DNA of 64,000 bases from G963674665 sp963674665. GTDB taxonomy: Bacteria; Desulfobacterota; Desulfovibrionia; Desulfovibrionales; Desulfovibrionaceae. A program made the translations under genes and the position numbers. Of the stretch, positions 43,954 to 52,688 are shown piece by piece. The stretch lies in contig CAXXPL010000003.1 in NCBI GenBank assembly GCA_963674665.2, positions 1 to 64,000 on the forward strand, written 5' to 3'. Under the pieces are notes generated by a model. The model made no database searches. It was not told where the DNA came from and saw only the letters and a list, made by a program, of their open reading frames with translations. Every line of letters begins with the position of its first letter. Position 1 is the stretch's first letter.

Positions 43954-46183
43954 CCACAAACTCACACGCAGACGATTTCTGGCCATGGGACTCACCGGTG
44001 GCGCGGCCCTGGTCATCGGCACCAGCGTCCCCCTGCTCCGGTCGCGGGAGCCGGACGCCCCCCCGTATCCGCGCCAGGACTCGGGCGTAATGTTCCCCAA
44101 CGCCTGGATCACCATCCAACCGGACGACACGGTCACTGTCCAGGTCAACCACTCCGAGATGGGGCAGGGAATCGCCACAGCGCTTCCCATGATCGTTGCA
44201 GAGGAGCTGGACGCGGACTGGTCCATGGTGCGTTTCGAGATCGCCCCTGTGAGGGGCGTGTACAAAAACCCGTTCTTCGGCATTCAATGGACAGTGTCCA
44301 GCAGGAGCGTGGAGAGTTCGTGGGATCTGCTGCGGGAGGCCGGTGCATCCGCAAGAGCCCTGTTCATCGAGGCCGCCGCCCGGACATGGGGTGTCGCACC
44401 CGCCCTTTGCCGCTGCGAAAACAGCCGCGTGCTCCACGATCCTTCAGGGCGCTCCCTGCGCTACGGGGAGCTGCTGAACCTTGCCGCGTCCCTGCCCCTT
44501 CCGCAGCGGGTGACCCTGAAAAATCCCCGGGACTTCGAGATTGTCGGCCGCCCCGCCCATCGGCTCGACAACCTGGACAAGATCACGGGCAAAGCCGTGT
44601 TCGGCATGGATGTCAGGCTCCCGGACATGCTTACGGCCACCGTGCTCCACCCTCCGGTGTTCGGCACCCGCCCCCTTGATTTCAACAGGGAGGAACTCCT
44701 CTCCATGCCGGGGATCGTGGATGCCCGCATCATCGAAACCGGTGTGGCCATCGTGGCCAAGTCTTTCTGGCAGGCCTGTCAGGCCATGGATGCGGCACAG
44801 GTGAATTGGTCCGGGCGAGACGCACGGCACCTCGAATCGCGGAAGTTGTTCCAGCGCTGGGCCGAGCTGGCCAGGCAGCAAGGCAAGGCCATGTACGAGC
44901 ACGGCGCCCCGGACGCCATGGAGCGCGAACACGGCCAGGTCATGGAAGCGGCCTATGACCTGCCCTACCAGGCCCACGCCACGCCCGAACCCATGAACTG
45001 CACCGCCCACGTGCGCGCGGACGGCTGCGACATCTGGGCACCGACCCAGAACCAGCAAGGCGCACGTGAGATCGCCGCCCGGATCACCGGCCTGGACCAT
45101 CACCGCATCAACGTGCGCACCACCTATTTGGGGGGCGGTTTCGGCCGCCGAGCCATGGTGGACTACGTAGGCGAAGCCGTGGAGATATCCAAGGCCATGG
45201 CAACGCCTGTCAAGGTGATCTGGACCCGTGAGGAGGACATCCGAAACGACTATTACAGACCCGCCACCCACAACCGCATGCGCGCCGTTATCGATGATAA
45301 CGGCGTACCCCGAGCCTGGTTGCAGCGTATCGTGGGCGCGGACGTCTTTGGTCAGCTCATCCCCGCAATCCTCCCCTGCAAAATGCCGGAGTGGTCGCCC
45401 TTTTTCGCCAAGAGCGCGGCAACCTACGTGGCCGAGGTCGTGGTGCCTCGCTTCGTATCGGGGCGCAAGGCAATTCTCGGGGCCGCCCCCTTGCCCTATT
45501 CCCTGCCCAACATGCGGGTGGAGTTCATTGACGACGACCCGGGAATACCCCTGGGGTGGTGGCGCTCCGTGGCCCACTCCTCCAACTGCTTCGCGGTGGA
45601 GAGCTTTGTGGACGAGATCGCCGCCGCCGTGGGCCGTGACCCCCTTGACCTGCGCTGCGAACTCCTGGCCCAGTGCCCCCGCCTGCTCGAGGTGCTGCGC
45701 CTGGCCACTGAAAAAACTCCCTGGGGCGCCCCGCCGGCTTCGGGTATTCACAGGGGCATGGCCTGCCACGAATTCCAGGACACCATGATGGCCATGGTGG
45801 TGGAGCTCTCCATCCAGGAGCATGGCATGCGGGTGCATCGCGTGGTATGCGCGGTGGACTGCGGCCTGGTCGTGAATCCCGGCATCATCCGGGCCCAGGT
45901 GCAAAGCGGCGTATGCTTCGGACTGACCGCCACCATCAAGAGCGCCATCACCCTGGACAATGGCGAGGTGCAGCAGGGCAATTTCCACGACTTCCCCATC
46001 CTGCGCTTCGACGAGATGCCGCGCGTCGAGACCCATATCATCCCCAGCGACCTCCCTCCGACAGGAATGGGGGAGGTGCCCGTGCCCCTCGTGGCCCCGG
46101 CAGTGGCCAACGCCGTGTTCGCGGCCACTGGCAGGCGCATCCGCAAGCTGCCGATTCTGCACGAGGATTTGGAAATCAGCTGA
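43940..46183 (+). CDS. Tat-exported molybdopterin hydroxylase large subunit (IorB-like)
   Basis: The 747-residue protein starts with a Tat signal (KLTRRRFLAMGLTGGAALVIG). It has the two-domain molybdopterin-binding layout of IorB-type subunits: MGQGIATALPMIVAEEL, TQNQQGAREIA, GGGFGRRAMVDYV, and the catalytic Glu in TGMGEVPVPLVAPAVANAV near the end. Substrates of the family are N-heterocycles or aldehydes; none is identifiable here. The start at 43940 lies inside the small-subunit gene. No cytochrome gene accompanies the pair, so the electron acceptor is probably a separate periplasmic cytochrome. Confidence 0.9.
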   Translation: MAAPNHKLTRRRFLAMGLTGGAALVIGTSVPLLRSREPDAPPYPRQDSGVMFPNAWITIQPDDTVTVQVNHSEMGQGIATALPMIVAEELDADWSMVRFEIAPVRGVYKNPFFGIQWTVSSRSVESSWDLLREAGASARALFIEAAARTWGVAPALCRCENSRVLHDPSGRSLRYGELLNLAASLPLPQRVTLKNPRDFEIVGRPAHRLDNLDKITGKAVFGMDVRLPDMLTATVLHPPVFGTRPLDFNREELLSMPGIVDARIIETGVAIVAKSFWQACQAMDAAQVNWSGRDARHLESRKLFQRWAELARQQGKAMYEHGAPDAMEREHGQVMEAAYDLPYQAHATPEPMNCTAHVRADGCDIWAPTQNQQGAREIAARITGLDHHRINVRTTYLGGGFGRRAMVDYVGEAVEISKAMATPVKVIWTREEDIRNDYYRPATHNRMRAVIDDNGVPRAWLQRIVGADVFGQLIPAILPCKMPEWSPFFAKSAATYVAEVVVPRFVSGRKAILGAAPLPYSLPNMRVEFIDDDPGIPLGWWRSVAHSSNCFAVESFVDEIAAAVGRDPLDLRCELLAQCPRLLEVLRLATEKTPWGAPPASGIHRGMACHEFQDTMMAMVVELSIQEHGMRVHRVVCAVDCGLVVNPGIIRAQVQSGVCFGLTATIKSAITLDNGEVQQGNFHDFPILRFDEMPRVETHIIPSDLPPTGMGEVPVPLVAPAVANAVFAATGRRIRKLPILHEDLEIS

Positions 46184-46218
46184 GGCAGGGAGAGCCCGCT
46201 TCCAAAGAAAAGACATCC

Positions 46219-46250
46219 CCCTCCAGACTTCGTCATTGAAGCCTGGAGGG
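46219..46250. terminator. Bidirectional terminator between hydroxylase and signal peptidase genes
   Basis: CCCTCCAGACTTC (46219-46231) pairs with GAAGCCTGGAGGG (46238-46250) with a single mismatch. The hairpin stands midway between two convergent genes, ending at 46183 and 46285. Confidence 0.7.
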
Positions 46251-46284
46251 AGGCGTTCATGCGGAAGGCTGCCAGGCATGCCCA

Positions 46285-47223
46285 TCAATCATGGGGGGCG
46301 TATTCAATGGGCCCCAGCCGGGACCAGGAGCGTGCCGGGAAGTAGATGTACTCCGCCCTCCCTTGGAGCTCGGACAAGGGCACGCACCCGAACTCACGGC
46401 TGTCCACGCTGTGGGAGCGGTTGTCCCCCAGCACGAAGCAGTGGCCATTGGGAACCGTTGTCCCGGGGAAGTCCCCGCCGGACGTCTCGTCCACCATGGT
46501 CCAGTACTCCGCCCCGTCCGCGTGCTCCAGAACCTTTGACCCTTGCTGGCCGTTCGCCCAGGCAGGAGGCACGCTCCCGACCGCCTCGACCGCCAGGGGT
46601 GAACCATTGAGCAGCGCCCTGCCCTGCCGGATCTCGATGGTGTCGCCTGGCATGGCCACGATGCGTTTCATGAAGTGCCGGCTGGGGTCGTTGGGGTTCC
46701 TGAAGATCACGATGTCCCCCCTGCGTGGGGGGTGCTTTTTGTAGATAAACTTGTTCAGCACCAGGAAATCCCCGGGCATGATGCTCGGCGCCATGCTGGC
46801 CGACGGGATCTTGAAGGGCTGGAACACCTCGCTCCGGATTATGTCCGCGTATGTGCTGGGATACCCGAGGGAAAACACGATGAAGATCAGGTACACGTAC
46901 CACCTGTTGTAGTCCCTGAGCACAAAGGCCGGGGCGCTTCTCCTGGCCGCAAACATGGCATCCACAGCCGCGTAGATGAATACGCCGAAGACCAGCAGCA
47001 CCACCACGGCCAGCATGAAGAACAGGGCCGTGTCCGGGTCGAAGCGCACGGTCATTCCAGCCACCGGAACGAACACGAAGCTAAGAAAGAAAAGCGCCAG
47101 CCCCTTGCCGAAGCGGCCGCAATAGATATGCCCCAACCCGGTGCAGGCCAGGGACAGGACCAGCGCCACCCAGGGACGGCGCCGTATGATGTCCTGCCCG
47201 GATATGTGATTGATACTGGACAT
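46285..47223 (-). CDS. lepB: Signal peptidase I with extra N-terminal membrane domain
   Basis: The 312-residue enzyme has the catalytic Ser in KIPSASMAPSIMPGD, the general-base Lys in HFMKRIVAMPGDTI and the GDNRSHSVDSREFG box. Before them stands an additional domain of about 110 residues with three hydrophobic helices (PWVALVLSLACTGLGHIYCG resembles TM2-type membrane segments). The second ATG (47223) is preferred because GGAGG lies seven bases before it. It removes Sec signal peptides on the periplasmic face. Confidence 0.9.
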   Translation of the reverse strand: MSSINHISGQDIIRRRPWVALVLSLACTGLGHIYCGRFGKGLALFFLSFVFVPVAGMTVRFDPDTALFFMLAVVVLLVFGVFIYAAVDAMFAARRSAPAFVLRDYNRWYVYLIFIVFSLGYPSTYADIIRSEVFQPFKIPSASMAPSIMPGDFLVLNKFIYKKHPPRRGDIVIFRNPNDPSRHFMKRIVAMPGDTIEIRQGRALLNGSPLAVEAVGSVPPAWANGQQGSKVLEHADGAEYWTMVDETSGGDFPGTTVPNGHCFVLGDNRSHSVDSREFGCVPLSELQGRAEYIYFPARSWSRLGPIEYAPHD

Positions 47224-47236
47224 GCTCATCCCTCCT

Positions 47237-47373
47237 AGAGCATTATGCGCTTGAGGTTTCCGCTTGACGCCGGGCAAAGCCCGGCTACGTAAACCTCGCG
47301 GGCGTTGTTCTGCTTCGCTTCACACCGCCAGAGCATTTTATCCGGATAGCTATTTTCAATGACAAAATGCTCT
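47237..47373. repeat. Composite palindromic repeat upstream of the signal peptidase gene
   Basis: AGAGCATT (47237-47244) opens the element. GAGGTTT (47253-47259) pairs with AAACCTC (47291-47297) around a perfect GCCGGGCAAAGCCCGGC hairpin (47269-47285). AGAGCATTTT (47330-47339) pairs with AAAATGCTCT (47364-47373). The order, a GC hairpin with AAA loop followed by the AGAGCATTT dyad, repeats that at 42425-42519, so this looks like a genomic repeat family. Confidence 0.6.
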
Positions 47374-47490
47374 AATGTGATGCCCGCTAAGTTCATCAAC
47401 TATGAATTCAGCGGAGTATCGCTTTGCCTAAAATGCGGTATCCGGCTTGCTCACGCCGCTGAAAGGCATATGAACGTAACTGACGCGGAA

Positions 47491-47736
47491 CTAAGGCAGC
47501 AACAGGTTCACTGCCACGTGGGACACACGGTACAGGCCCAGGGCCGACAGCGAGCACCCCAGGGCCAGGCGCACCAGCCAGTGCGAGAGCAAGCCGCCTG
47601 CGGCCCGCGCCCCCATGCCCGTGCACTCGCGCTCCATTTCCTCGATCCGCTCCATGACCTGCCCGGCAAACCCATCGGGCACCCGGCACTGTCTCCTGGA
47701 CTCGAGCCATTTCTCATATCCGTTTCCAGCATTCAT
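47491..47736 (-). CDS. Small membrane protein, probable anti-sigma factor
   Basis: The 81-residue product has a charged N-terminal part (YEKWLESRRQCRVPDGFAGQVMERIEEME) and one C-terminal transmembrane region (about 48-80). GAGGTG precedes the ATG, which lies three bases after the stop of the ECF sigma factor gene. The layout, a short cytoplasmic segment with a membrane anchor encoded directly after an ECF sigma factor, suggests an anti-sigma factor. The zinc-binding HxxxCxxC motif is absent and the cytoplasmic part is very short. Function is inferred from position. Confidence 0.65.
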   Translation of the reverse strand: MNAGNGYEKWLESRRQCRVPDGFAGQVMERIEEMERECTGMGARAAGGLLSHWLVRLALGCSLSALGLYRVSHVAVNLLLP

Positions 47737-47739
47737 GAT

Positions 47740-48273
47740 TCACCTCGCATGCGCTTCCAGCAAACGCCTGAGTTTCTCCTTGGTCCGCCACAAGCGCGAC
47801 TTCACCGTGCCCACGGGCACGCCCTCCAATTCCGCGACCTCGGCCAGGCTGAACTCCTGGATCTCCGCCAGCACGAACACCATGCGTTCCCTGTCCGGCA
47901 GCCTGGCCAGAGCCTCGTCCAGTTGGAGGAAAAGTTCCCGCTCAGCGCAACTGCGCTCCACGTCCTCCCCCCCGGCCTGAAGGTCCGCTTCCACGCCCGT
48001 GTGTTCGCAGGCCCTCCTGCGCACATTGAGGCATTTGTTCCGGGCAATGGCGTACAGCCAGGTGGAAAAGCTCCCCATGGCCGGATCAAAACGCCCGATG
48101 TTGGCGTATGCGGCCAGGAAGGTCTCCTGCACCAGGTCCAGGGCCTGCGAATCGCCGCCAAGGTAGTTCCGCGCCAGTGTGAACAGGGGGTTCTGAAACT
48201 CCCGCACCAGGCTCTCGAAGGAGGCGGCGTCTCCGTTCAGGACGCGCTTGATGGCGTTTTCCCGGCTGCTCAC
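47740..48273 (-). CDS. ECF-type RNA polymerase sigma factor
   Basis: The 177-residue protein has region 2 (FESLVREFQNPLFTLARNYL, DLVQETFLAAYANIGRFDP, FSTWLYAIARNKCLNVRRR) and region 4 (LARLPDRERMVFVLAEIQEFSLAEVAELEGVPVGTVKSRLWR), as in the RpoE/SigW type. The GTG at 48273 is the best start because the protein then begins at region 2; the frame is open upstream without coding character. It is followed at once by a small membrane protein that could hold it inactive. Confidence 0.88.
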   Translation of the reverse strand: MSSRENAIKRVLNGDAASFESLVREFQNPLFTLARNYLGGDSQALDLVQETFLAAYANIGRFDPAMGSFSTWLYAIARNKCLNVRRRACEHTGVEADLQAGGEDVERSCAERELFLQLDEALARLPDRERMVFVLAEIQEFSLAEVAELEGVPVGTVKSRLWRTKEKLRRLLEAHAR

Positions 48274-48449
48274 GTGTCGTATTTCCCGGATGGAGTTGTG
48301 ATTGATAAGCGACCTCGCCCCCCAATACACATGGGAGCGGAAAAGGTTCCGGAAAAATGCATGCGCGGATGAAGAAATGAGGCGGAAGGATTTCCCTGGC
48401 AGAACACCCTTTTTTCGGGTTCTCGCTCTAAATCGTTCAACAAATTCAA

Positions 48450-49406
48450 TTATTCGCTGATCAGCCTCTCCCAGGCCTGCACCACGCTCTGCTCCTCGCG
48501 CTCCAGGGTGCTGCGGGCAGCGGTCCGGATGCCGGACTCCACCACGGTTTCGACCATCCCGCTCCCGGTATGCACGGCCTGGATGGCTTCGGCAAGTTGC
48601 ATGGCCAGTGCCAGCAGGTCGCCGTCGCTCACGGCCAGAAAGTTTCCCGCGCGTATCCCGGCCGGCTTGATCAGGTCCTTGCCGCAGGTCCCGGCATACC
48701 CCACACACAGGCAGCCGCAGGCCATGGCCTCCAGGGTGGAGCGGGGAAACCCGTGCACCAGCGCAGTGGTCAGCCAGATGTGCGATTGCCGCAATATCCT
48801 GGCGTACTCCTCCAAGGGGCGATCCTCGATGCACACCACCTCGATGTCCGCGCCCCGCCCCTCCCGCTGCAGATGGCACATGGCCAGGTGGATGACCATG
48901 TCGGACACCGTGTCCTTGCGCCTGGTGTAGGCTATCTTGATTGGGGGGCGTTTCTGCTCCGGGAAGAACAGGGAATGGTCGATGCCCGTGCGCACGGTCT
49001 GGATGTTCACCCGGCCGTACAACCAGCCGAGAAACCTGGCCACTGTGGGGGAGTTGGTGATGACGGACAGGCTCCCGGTAAGCTCCAGCACCGGCATCAG
49101 CTTTTCGGCCCGCAGCAGGTAATAGGGGTTGAGGATCAGCAAGGTGATCCGGCAGCCCTGGAAACTGGGCAGCACGTCCGCAATGCCGTCCGGAATCACG
49201 ATGTGATCGTCCGGCTGAAACGGGTTCAAGGCCTCCAGAGCAATAGGCTCGATGTCGGTCTCGAACCAGTGCGGCTTCTCCCCGCGCCTCTGCTGGGCAA
49301 TGTACGCATCGAACCCGTGCCTGCGCAGAATCGCCACGTGATCATACAACCGTTTGATGCCGCCGGACGGATCCGTGACCTCGGGGCATAAATAGATGAT
49401 TCGCAT
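48450..49406 (-). CDS. Glycosyltransferase-like protein (GT4-type fold)
   Basis: A 318-residue cytoplasmic protein. It begins RIIYLCPEVTDPSGGIKRLYDHVAIL, a GT-B N-terminal pattern, and its C-terminal half has HGFPRSTLEAMACGCLCVGY, the acceptor/donor region typical of GT4 enzymes. It is shorter than usual and probably transfers a sugar in surface polysaccharide synthesis, but no polysaccharide cluster adjoins it. AGGTGAGCCG precedes the ATG. The group II intron relic lies upstream in its promoter region. Confidence 0.75.
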   Translation of the reverse strand: MRIIYLCPEVTDPSGGIKRLYDHVAILRRHGFDAYIAQQRRGEKPHWFETDIEPIALEALNPFQPDDHIVIPDGIADVLPSFQGCRITLLILNPYYLLRAEKLMPVLELTGSLSVITNSPTVARFLGWLYGRVNIQTVRTGIDHSLFFPEQKRPPIKIAYTRRKDTVSDMVIHLAMCHLQREGRGADIEVVCIEDRPLEEYARILRQSHIWLTTALVHGFPRSTLEAMACGCLCVGYAGTCGKDLIKPAGIRAGNFLAVSDGDLLALAMQLAEAIQAVHTGSGMVETVVESGIRTAARSTLEREEQSVVQAWERLISE

Positions 49407-49636
49407 CGGCTCACCTGCTTACGGGCAAGGAGGGGTACGTCGCGCTCGGGCGGAAGCCCTTTCAATAGTAGGCTCTCCATCGCGCTCCCCTTCCTTAACC
49501 CTGCTGTATGTCGAATTATCGAATGATTCTCGTGGACGAATACTAACGAATATCGAGCGCATCCTAACCGGAGTGCGAACCCCATGTCCAGGATACGGCT
49601 GGGAGCAAGAGGAACTCATTTCCCGTAAAATGGGGC

Positions 49637-50259
49637 ATCGGGTAGGAGGGGGGCTCGCGCTCCCCGTCCTCCCGTACCACGGCGGTTCCTGCCTGCTTGG
49701 CGTCATGTCTCTGAATGCCTGTCGGACTATAAGCACCCAGCCTCACCTCACGGATTCCGTCCGTTGCTTCCAGCTTTAAGGCCCCTTACGGGCATCCGCT
49801 CAATCCAAACAGAAGACAGTGTTCATGCCTCGCTTGGCAGGTTTGGCCCTTCGTCGAGTGGTTAGGTCGACTACTATGGCCTCGGCTGACTTCTGTCTTC
49901 CCATCCCGGCGCGTTGCCGCGCCGGTAGCACGTGGCAGGAAGACAGATCTCCCCGGGTAATGCGCGCGACCTTCCTGCTTATACCCGCCGCATATATGTC
50001 CATGCTTTCCGTACAAGTATCGGGCTTTGAAGATAGTGGCCTCCTCACCCAGCTTGACCGCCTCGTATGCGATTTCTGTTCGTCGGGTCAGCATTTTGCC
50101 CGCGGCTTCCTTCGGATTCCATCTCGCGATGGACACCCTTGCCGTCCGGCTAGCAGTTCCCCTTGTCGGGCCTGCGGAGGACTTTCACCTCCAAGTCACC
50201 AGGCAGCCACCACACCTACCCGGATGGTGCTTACGCACCACGCGCCCTGCCGGGCGCGC
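49637..50259 (-). mobile_element. Degenerate ORF-less group IIC intron
   Basis: Read on the minus strand, the sequence follows group IIC introns from the 5' end (GCGCGCCCGGCAGGGC) through domain I (GTGAAAGTCC, GGCAAGGGTGTCCATCGCGA, TGGAATCCGAAGGAAGC, GACGAACAGAAATCGCATA). CATTACCCGGGGAGATCTG and the domain III-like AGACAGAAGTCAGCCGAGGC follow. The reverse-transcriptase gene is reduced to its first codons (MNTVFCLD then stop) and about 170 bases. Domain V keeps GAACCGCCGTG but lacks its hairpin and 3' strand; domain VI (GGGAGGACGG...CCTCCTACCCGAT) remains. It sits 11 bases past a terminator hairpin, the preferred site of class C introns. It should be unable to splice or move. Confidence 0.82.
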
Positions 50260-50269
50260 CAAACACGAG

Positions 50270-50303
50270 AAAAGGGCTATCCGGAATTCCGGATAGCCCT
50301 TTT
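50270..50303 (-). terminator. Perfect-palindrome terminator of the hemopexin-like gene
   Basis: A 34-base perfect palindrome with AAAAGGGCTATCC arms and GGAATTCC at its centre, flanked by A and T tracts on both sides. It ends the leftward hemopexin-like transcript and was the landing site of the group IIC intron just beyond it. Confidence 0.88.
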
Positions 50304-50437
50304 ATTTCATGATACACCCGGGAGGATTCCAATCCCTGGTCCACGGGTGCGCAGGAAGGCTATGCGTTGTATCCCGCAATATTCCGGCACGGATCTCATC
50401 TGATCCAACAACTCCGGCGCGTTGCAACGCCACCCGA

Positions 50438-51130
50438 TCAACGCAGCAGGCCGGTCCAGGTGTCGGGCGTGATCCGCTTGGGATAGCCGGGATCGGCGCG
50501 GTCCGCCCTGATATCGTAGCGGATATACTCCCCTCCCCGGAAGAAGTAGGCCTTGCCATTCCCCCAGTTGACCGCGGCGTCCACGCCCGAGGGCCAGAGG
50601 CCTGGCCAGGTCTCGGGAATGATCCACTTGGGGTAGCCCGGGTCGACGTGATCAGCCTTGATGTCGTAGCGAATATATTCCTGCCCCTTGAAGAAGTAGG
50701 CCTTGCCGTTTCCCCAGTTGATCACGGCATCCACACCCTCTGGCCAGACTCCGGGCCAGGTCTCTGGGGTGATGCGCTTGGGGTAACCGGGATCGCAGCG
50801 GCTGGAGCGGATGTCGAAGCGGATATACTCACCTCCCTTAAAAATGTAGGCCTTGCCATTGCCCCAGTCCACAGCCGCATCATATTCGCCGTCCCAACCC
50901 CACACCCCCGGAGGGGCGAAATGCTGCCCAATGGGAGCCGGATACCCGGGGTCGGCCGCATCCAGGGCCTTGTCATACACAGTCACCATGGGCCCCATGA
51001 AAAACAACGCCTTGTTCCCCCAGTCCATGGCAGCGTCGATGGGCCCCCGAGCCGAGGCGACACCGGCGGCCCCTGCCAGCAACACGCACACCAGACACAA
51101 TCTTCCCAAGACAACAGACACCTGCCGCAT
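50438..51130 (-). CDS. Secreted hemopexin-repeat protein
   Basis: The 230-residue precursor has a signal peptide (about 1-28, ending VASA) and four hemopexin-like repeats of roughly 45-50 residues. Each follows the pattern DAAxxWGNGKAYFFKGxEYIRYDI, then DPGYPKxITPETWPG. The first repeat is divergent (ALFFMGPMVTVYDKA). Four such repeats would make one complete four-bladed propeller, as in vertebrate hemopexin and matrix metalloproteinase domains. GGGAGGAG precedes the ATG at 51130. Heme or protein binding is possible; no histidine pair for heme is obvious. Confidence 0.85.
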   Translation of the reverse strand: MRQVSVVLGRLCLVCVLLAGAAGVASARGPIDAAMDWGNKALFFMGPMVTVYDKALDAADPGYPAPIGQHFAPPGVWGWDGEYDAAVDWGNGKAYIFKGGEYIRFDIRSSRCDPGYPKRITPETWPGVWPEGVDAVINWGNGKAYFFKGQEYIRYDIKADHVDPGYPKWIIPETWPGLWPSGVDAAVNWGNGKAYFFRGGEYIRYDIRADRADPGYPKRITPDTWTGLLR

Positions 51131-51488
51131 ATGACTCACTCCTCCCTTTGGATGGTGGTACAGTGGAAACATCACCCGAGGCACGGACACTCTTTCCTGC
51201 AACTAGGGCGAAATCAAGCACAAAAACGCTCTCCGGCACTATGGTGGGGTTTGTCGTGTATCCTCTTGAAAATGGCATACCCCTTATCTTTGGATGACTG
51301 CTTGGCTACCTGAAGCTGAAAACAGTCTCAATTCATAGGACCAGAGCCACCGCTTCGACAACATCCCTCTTAATGAGCATCTTTTTCTCGGCGCCTTGAC
51401 CGTTTCAGATTCACATTTTTGAGGACCAACCGCGCTTCCCCCTTGACTTTCGATCTCGCCTTTCCCATGGTGCAACGAGGAGAATAAT

Positions 51489-52472
51489 ATGGCCAACGAT
51501 CGACAGTTAGCCCTCACAGAGGTCGGCACCAATGAGGTGGAAATCATGAACTTCTTCCTCGACGTTTTGGAGGGGGGGGAAGTTGTACGGCTTTTTTACG
51601 GCGTCAACGTGGCGAAAGTGCTCAAAATCATCCGCCTGCCCGAGAGAGTGATGCAACCGCCGGAACTCTCGCACCCGTCCATCCGTGGTTTGTTTCTGTA
51701 CCAGGACCGCAACCGGGTCATCCCCCTGATCGGTCTGGCCGCCTACCTGGAGCAGAAACGCGCTCTCGATGAGAACCTCAAGGTCATCATCACGGAATTC
51801 AACGAGGTCATAACCGCCTTTCTCGTCTCCGGGGTGACCCGCATCCACCGCGTGCAGTGGTCGGATGTGGAGCAGCCGGACGAATTGATCGCACAGTACA
51901 GCAACAACGCTTTCACCGGCATGGTGAAGCTCGACGGGCATGTGGTCTTCATTCTGGACCTGGAGAAGATCGTTCTCGAGTTGGACCCCCGGGCCGGCGA
52001 CACCTTTTACAGTCTGGACATGGACCAGATTCTTGCCGAACGCCAGGTGCGCATACTCCACGTTGACGACCAGGTTGTGGTACGCAAGATGGTGAAACGG
52101 GCTTTGGAGCAGAACGACATGTTCACGGTCATCTCCGCCGGGTCGGGCAAAGAGGCGCTGGACTGGCTGCACGAGCACAACGCCAAGGCCAAAGAGCTGG
52201 ACAAGGACCTTCACGACTACGTGGACGTGGTCATCTCGGATATCGAAATGCCGATCATGGACGGCTATACTCTCTGCAAAAACATCAAGGACTCGCCCGA
52301 TCTTCAGAAACTGCCCGTGTACCTCTTCTCCTCGCTCATAACCGACCAGGTTGTTCACAAGGGCGCCTCGGTGGGGGCGAACGGACAGTTCCCCAAGCCC
52401 CGGACCGAAGGCATGGCAAAGGAGATTCTCAGCCAGCTCGCCAAACGGTTCCTCGCGCATCCACCTCGGTAG
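51489..52472 (+). CDS. cheV: CheV chemotaxis coupling protein (CheW-REC)
   Basis: The 327-residue protein has an N-terminal CheW-like domain (about 15-165, FLYQDRNRVIPLIGLAAYL) and a C-terminal receiver (RILHVDDQVVVRKMVK, acceptor in VVISDIEMPIMDGYTL, PKP-type Lys in NGQFPKPRTEG). CheV links chemoreceptors to CheA and tunes the complex by phosphorylation. No other che genes adjoin it; the nearest receptors in the window are at 4.3-9.2 kb. AACGAGGAG lies just before the ATG. Confidence 0.93.
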   Translation: MANDRQLALTEVGTNEVEIMNFFLDVLEGGEVVRLFYGVNVAKVLKIIRLPERVMQPPELSHPSIRGLFLYQDRNRVIPLIGLAAYLEQKRALDENLKVIITEFNEVITAFLVSGVTRIHRVQWSDVEQPDELIAQYSNNAFTGMVKLDGHVVFILDLEKIVLELDPRAGDTFYSLDMDQILAERQVRILHVDDQVVVRKMVKRALEQNDMFTVISAGSGKEALDWLHEHNAKAKELDKDLHDYVDVVISDIEMPIMDGYTLCKNIKDSPDLQKLPVYLFSSLITDQVVHKGASVGANGQFPKPRTEGMAKEILSQLAKRFLAHPPR

Positions 52473-52688
52473 CGTCCGTGGTCACTGGAACGCTGCTCTC
52501 CCGGCGTTCCATATCAATCATGTTCTCATGCTTACATTTCTCCGGATAACTGGACGTTCTCTCCCCCCATCGCTCCCAGCCACCTGAATCCAAAAGCGCC
52601 CCAACATTCCTGTCCGGTTAACAGCCTGTCGGACTTGAACTACAACCAACTCTTTAAATCATGATACCAGTATGTTAGATTTGTAATC

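Noticed and set aside
49786..50136. 116-codon leftward frame, and the opposing 49819-50403 frame, as genes
   Set aside because: Both lie within group II intron sequence whose conserved bases are explained by RNA structure; neither resembles a reverse transcriptase.
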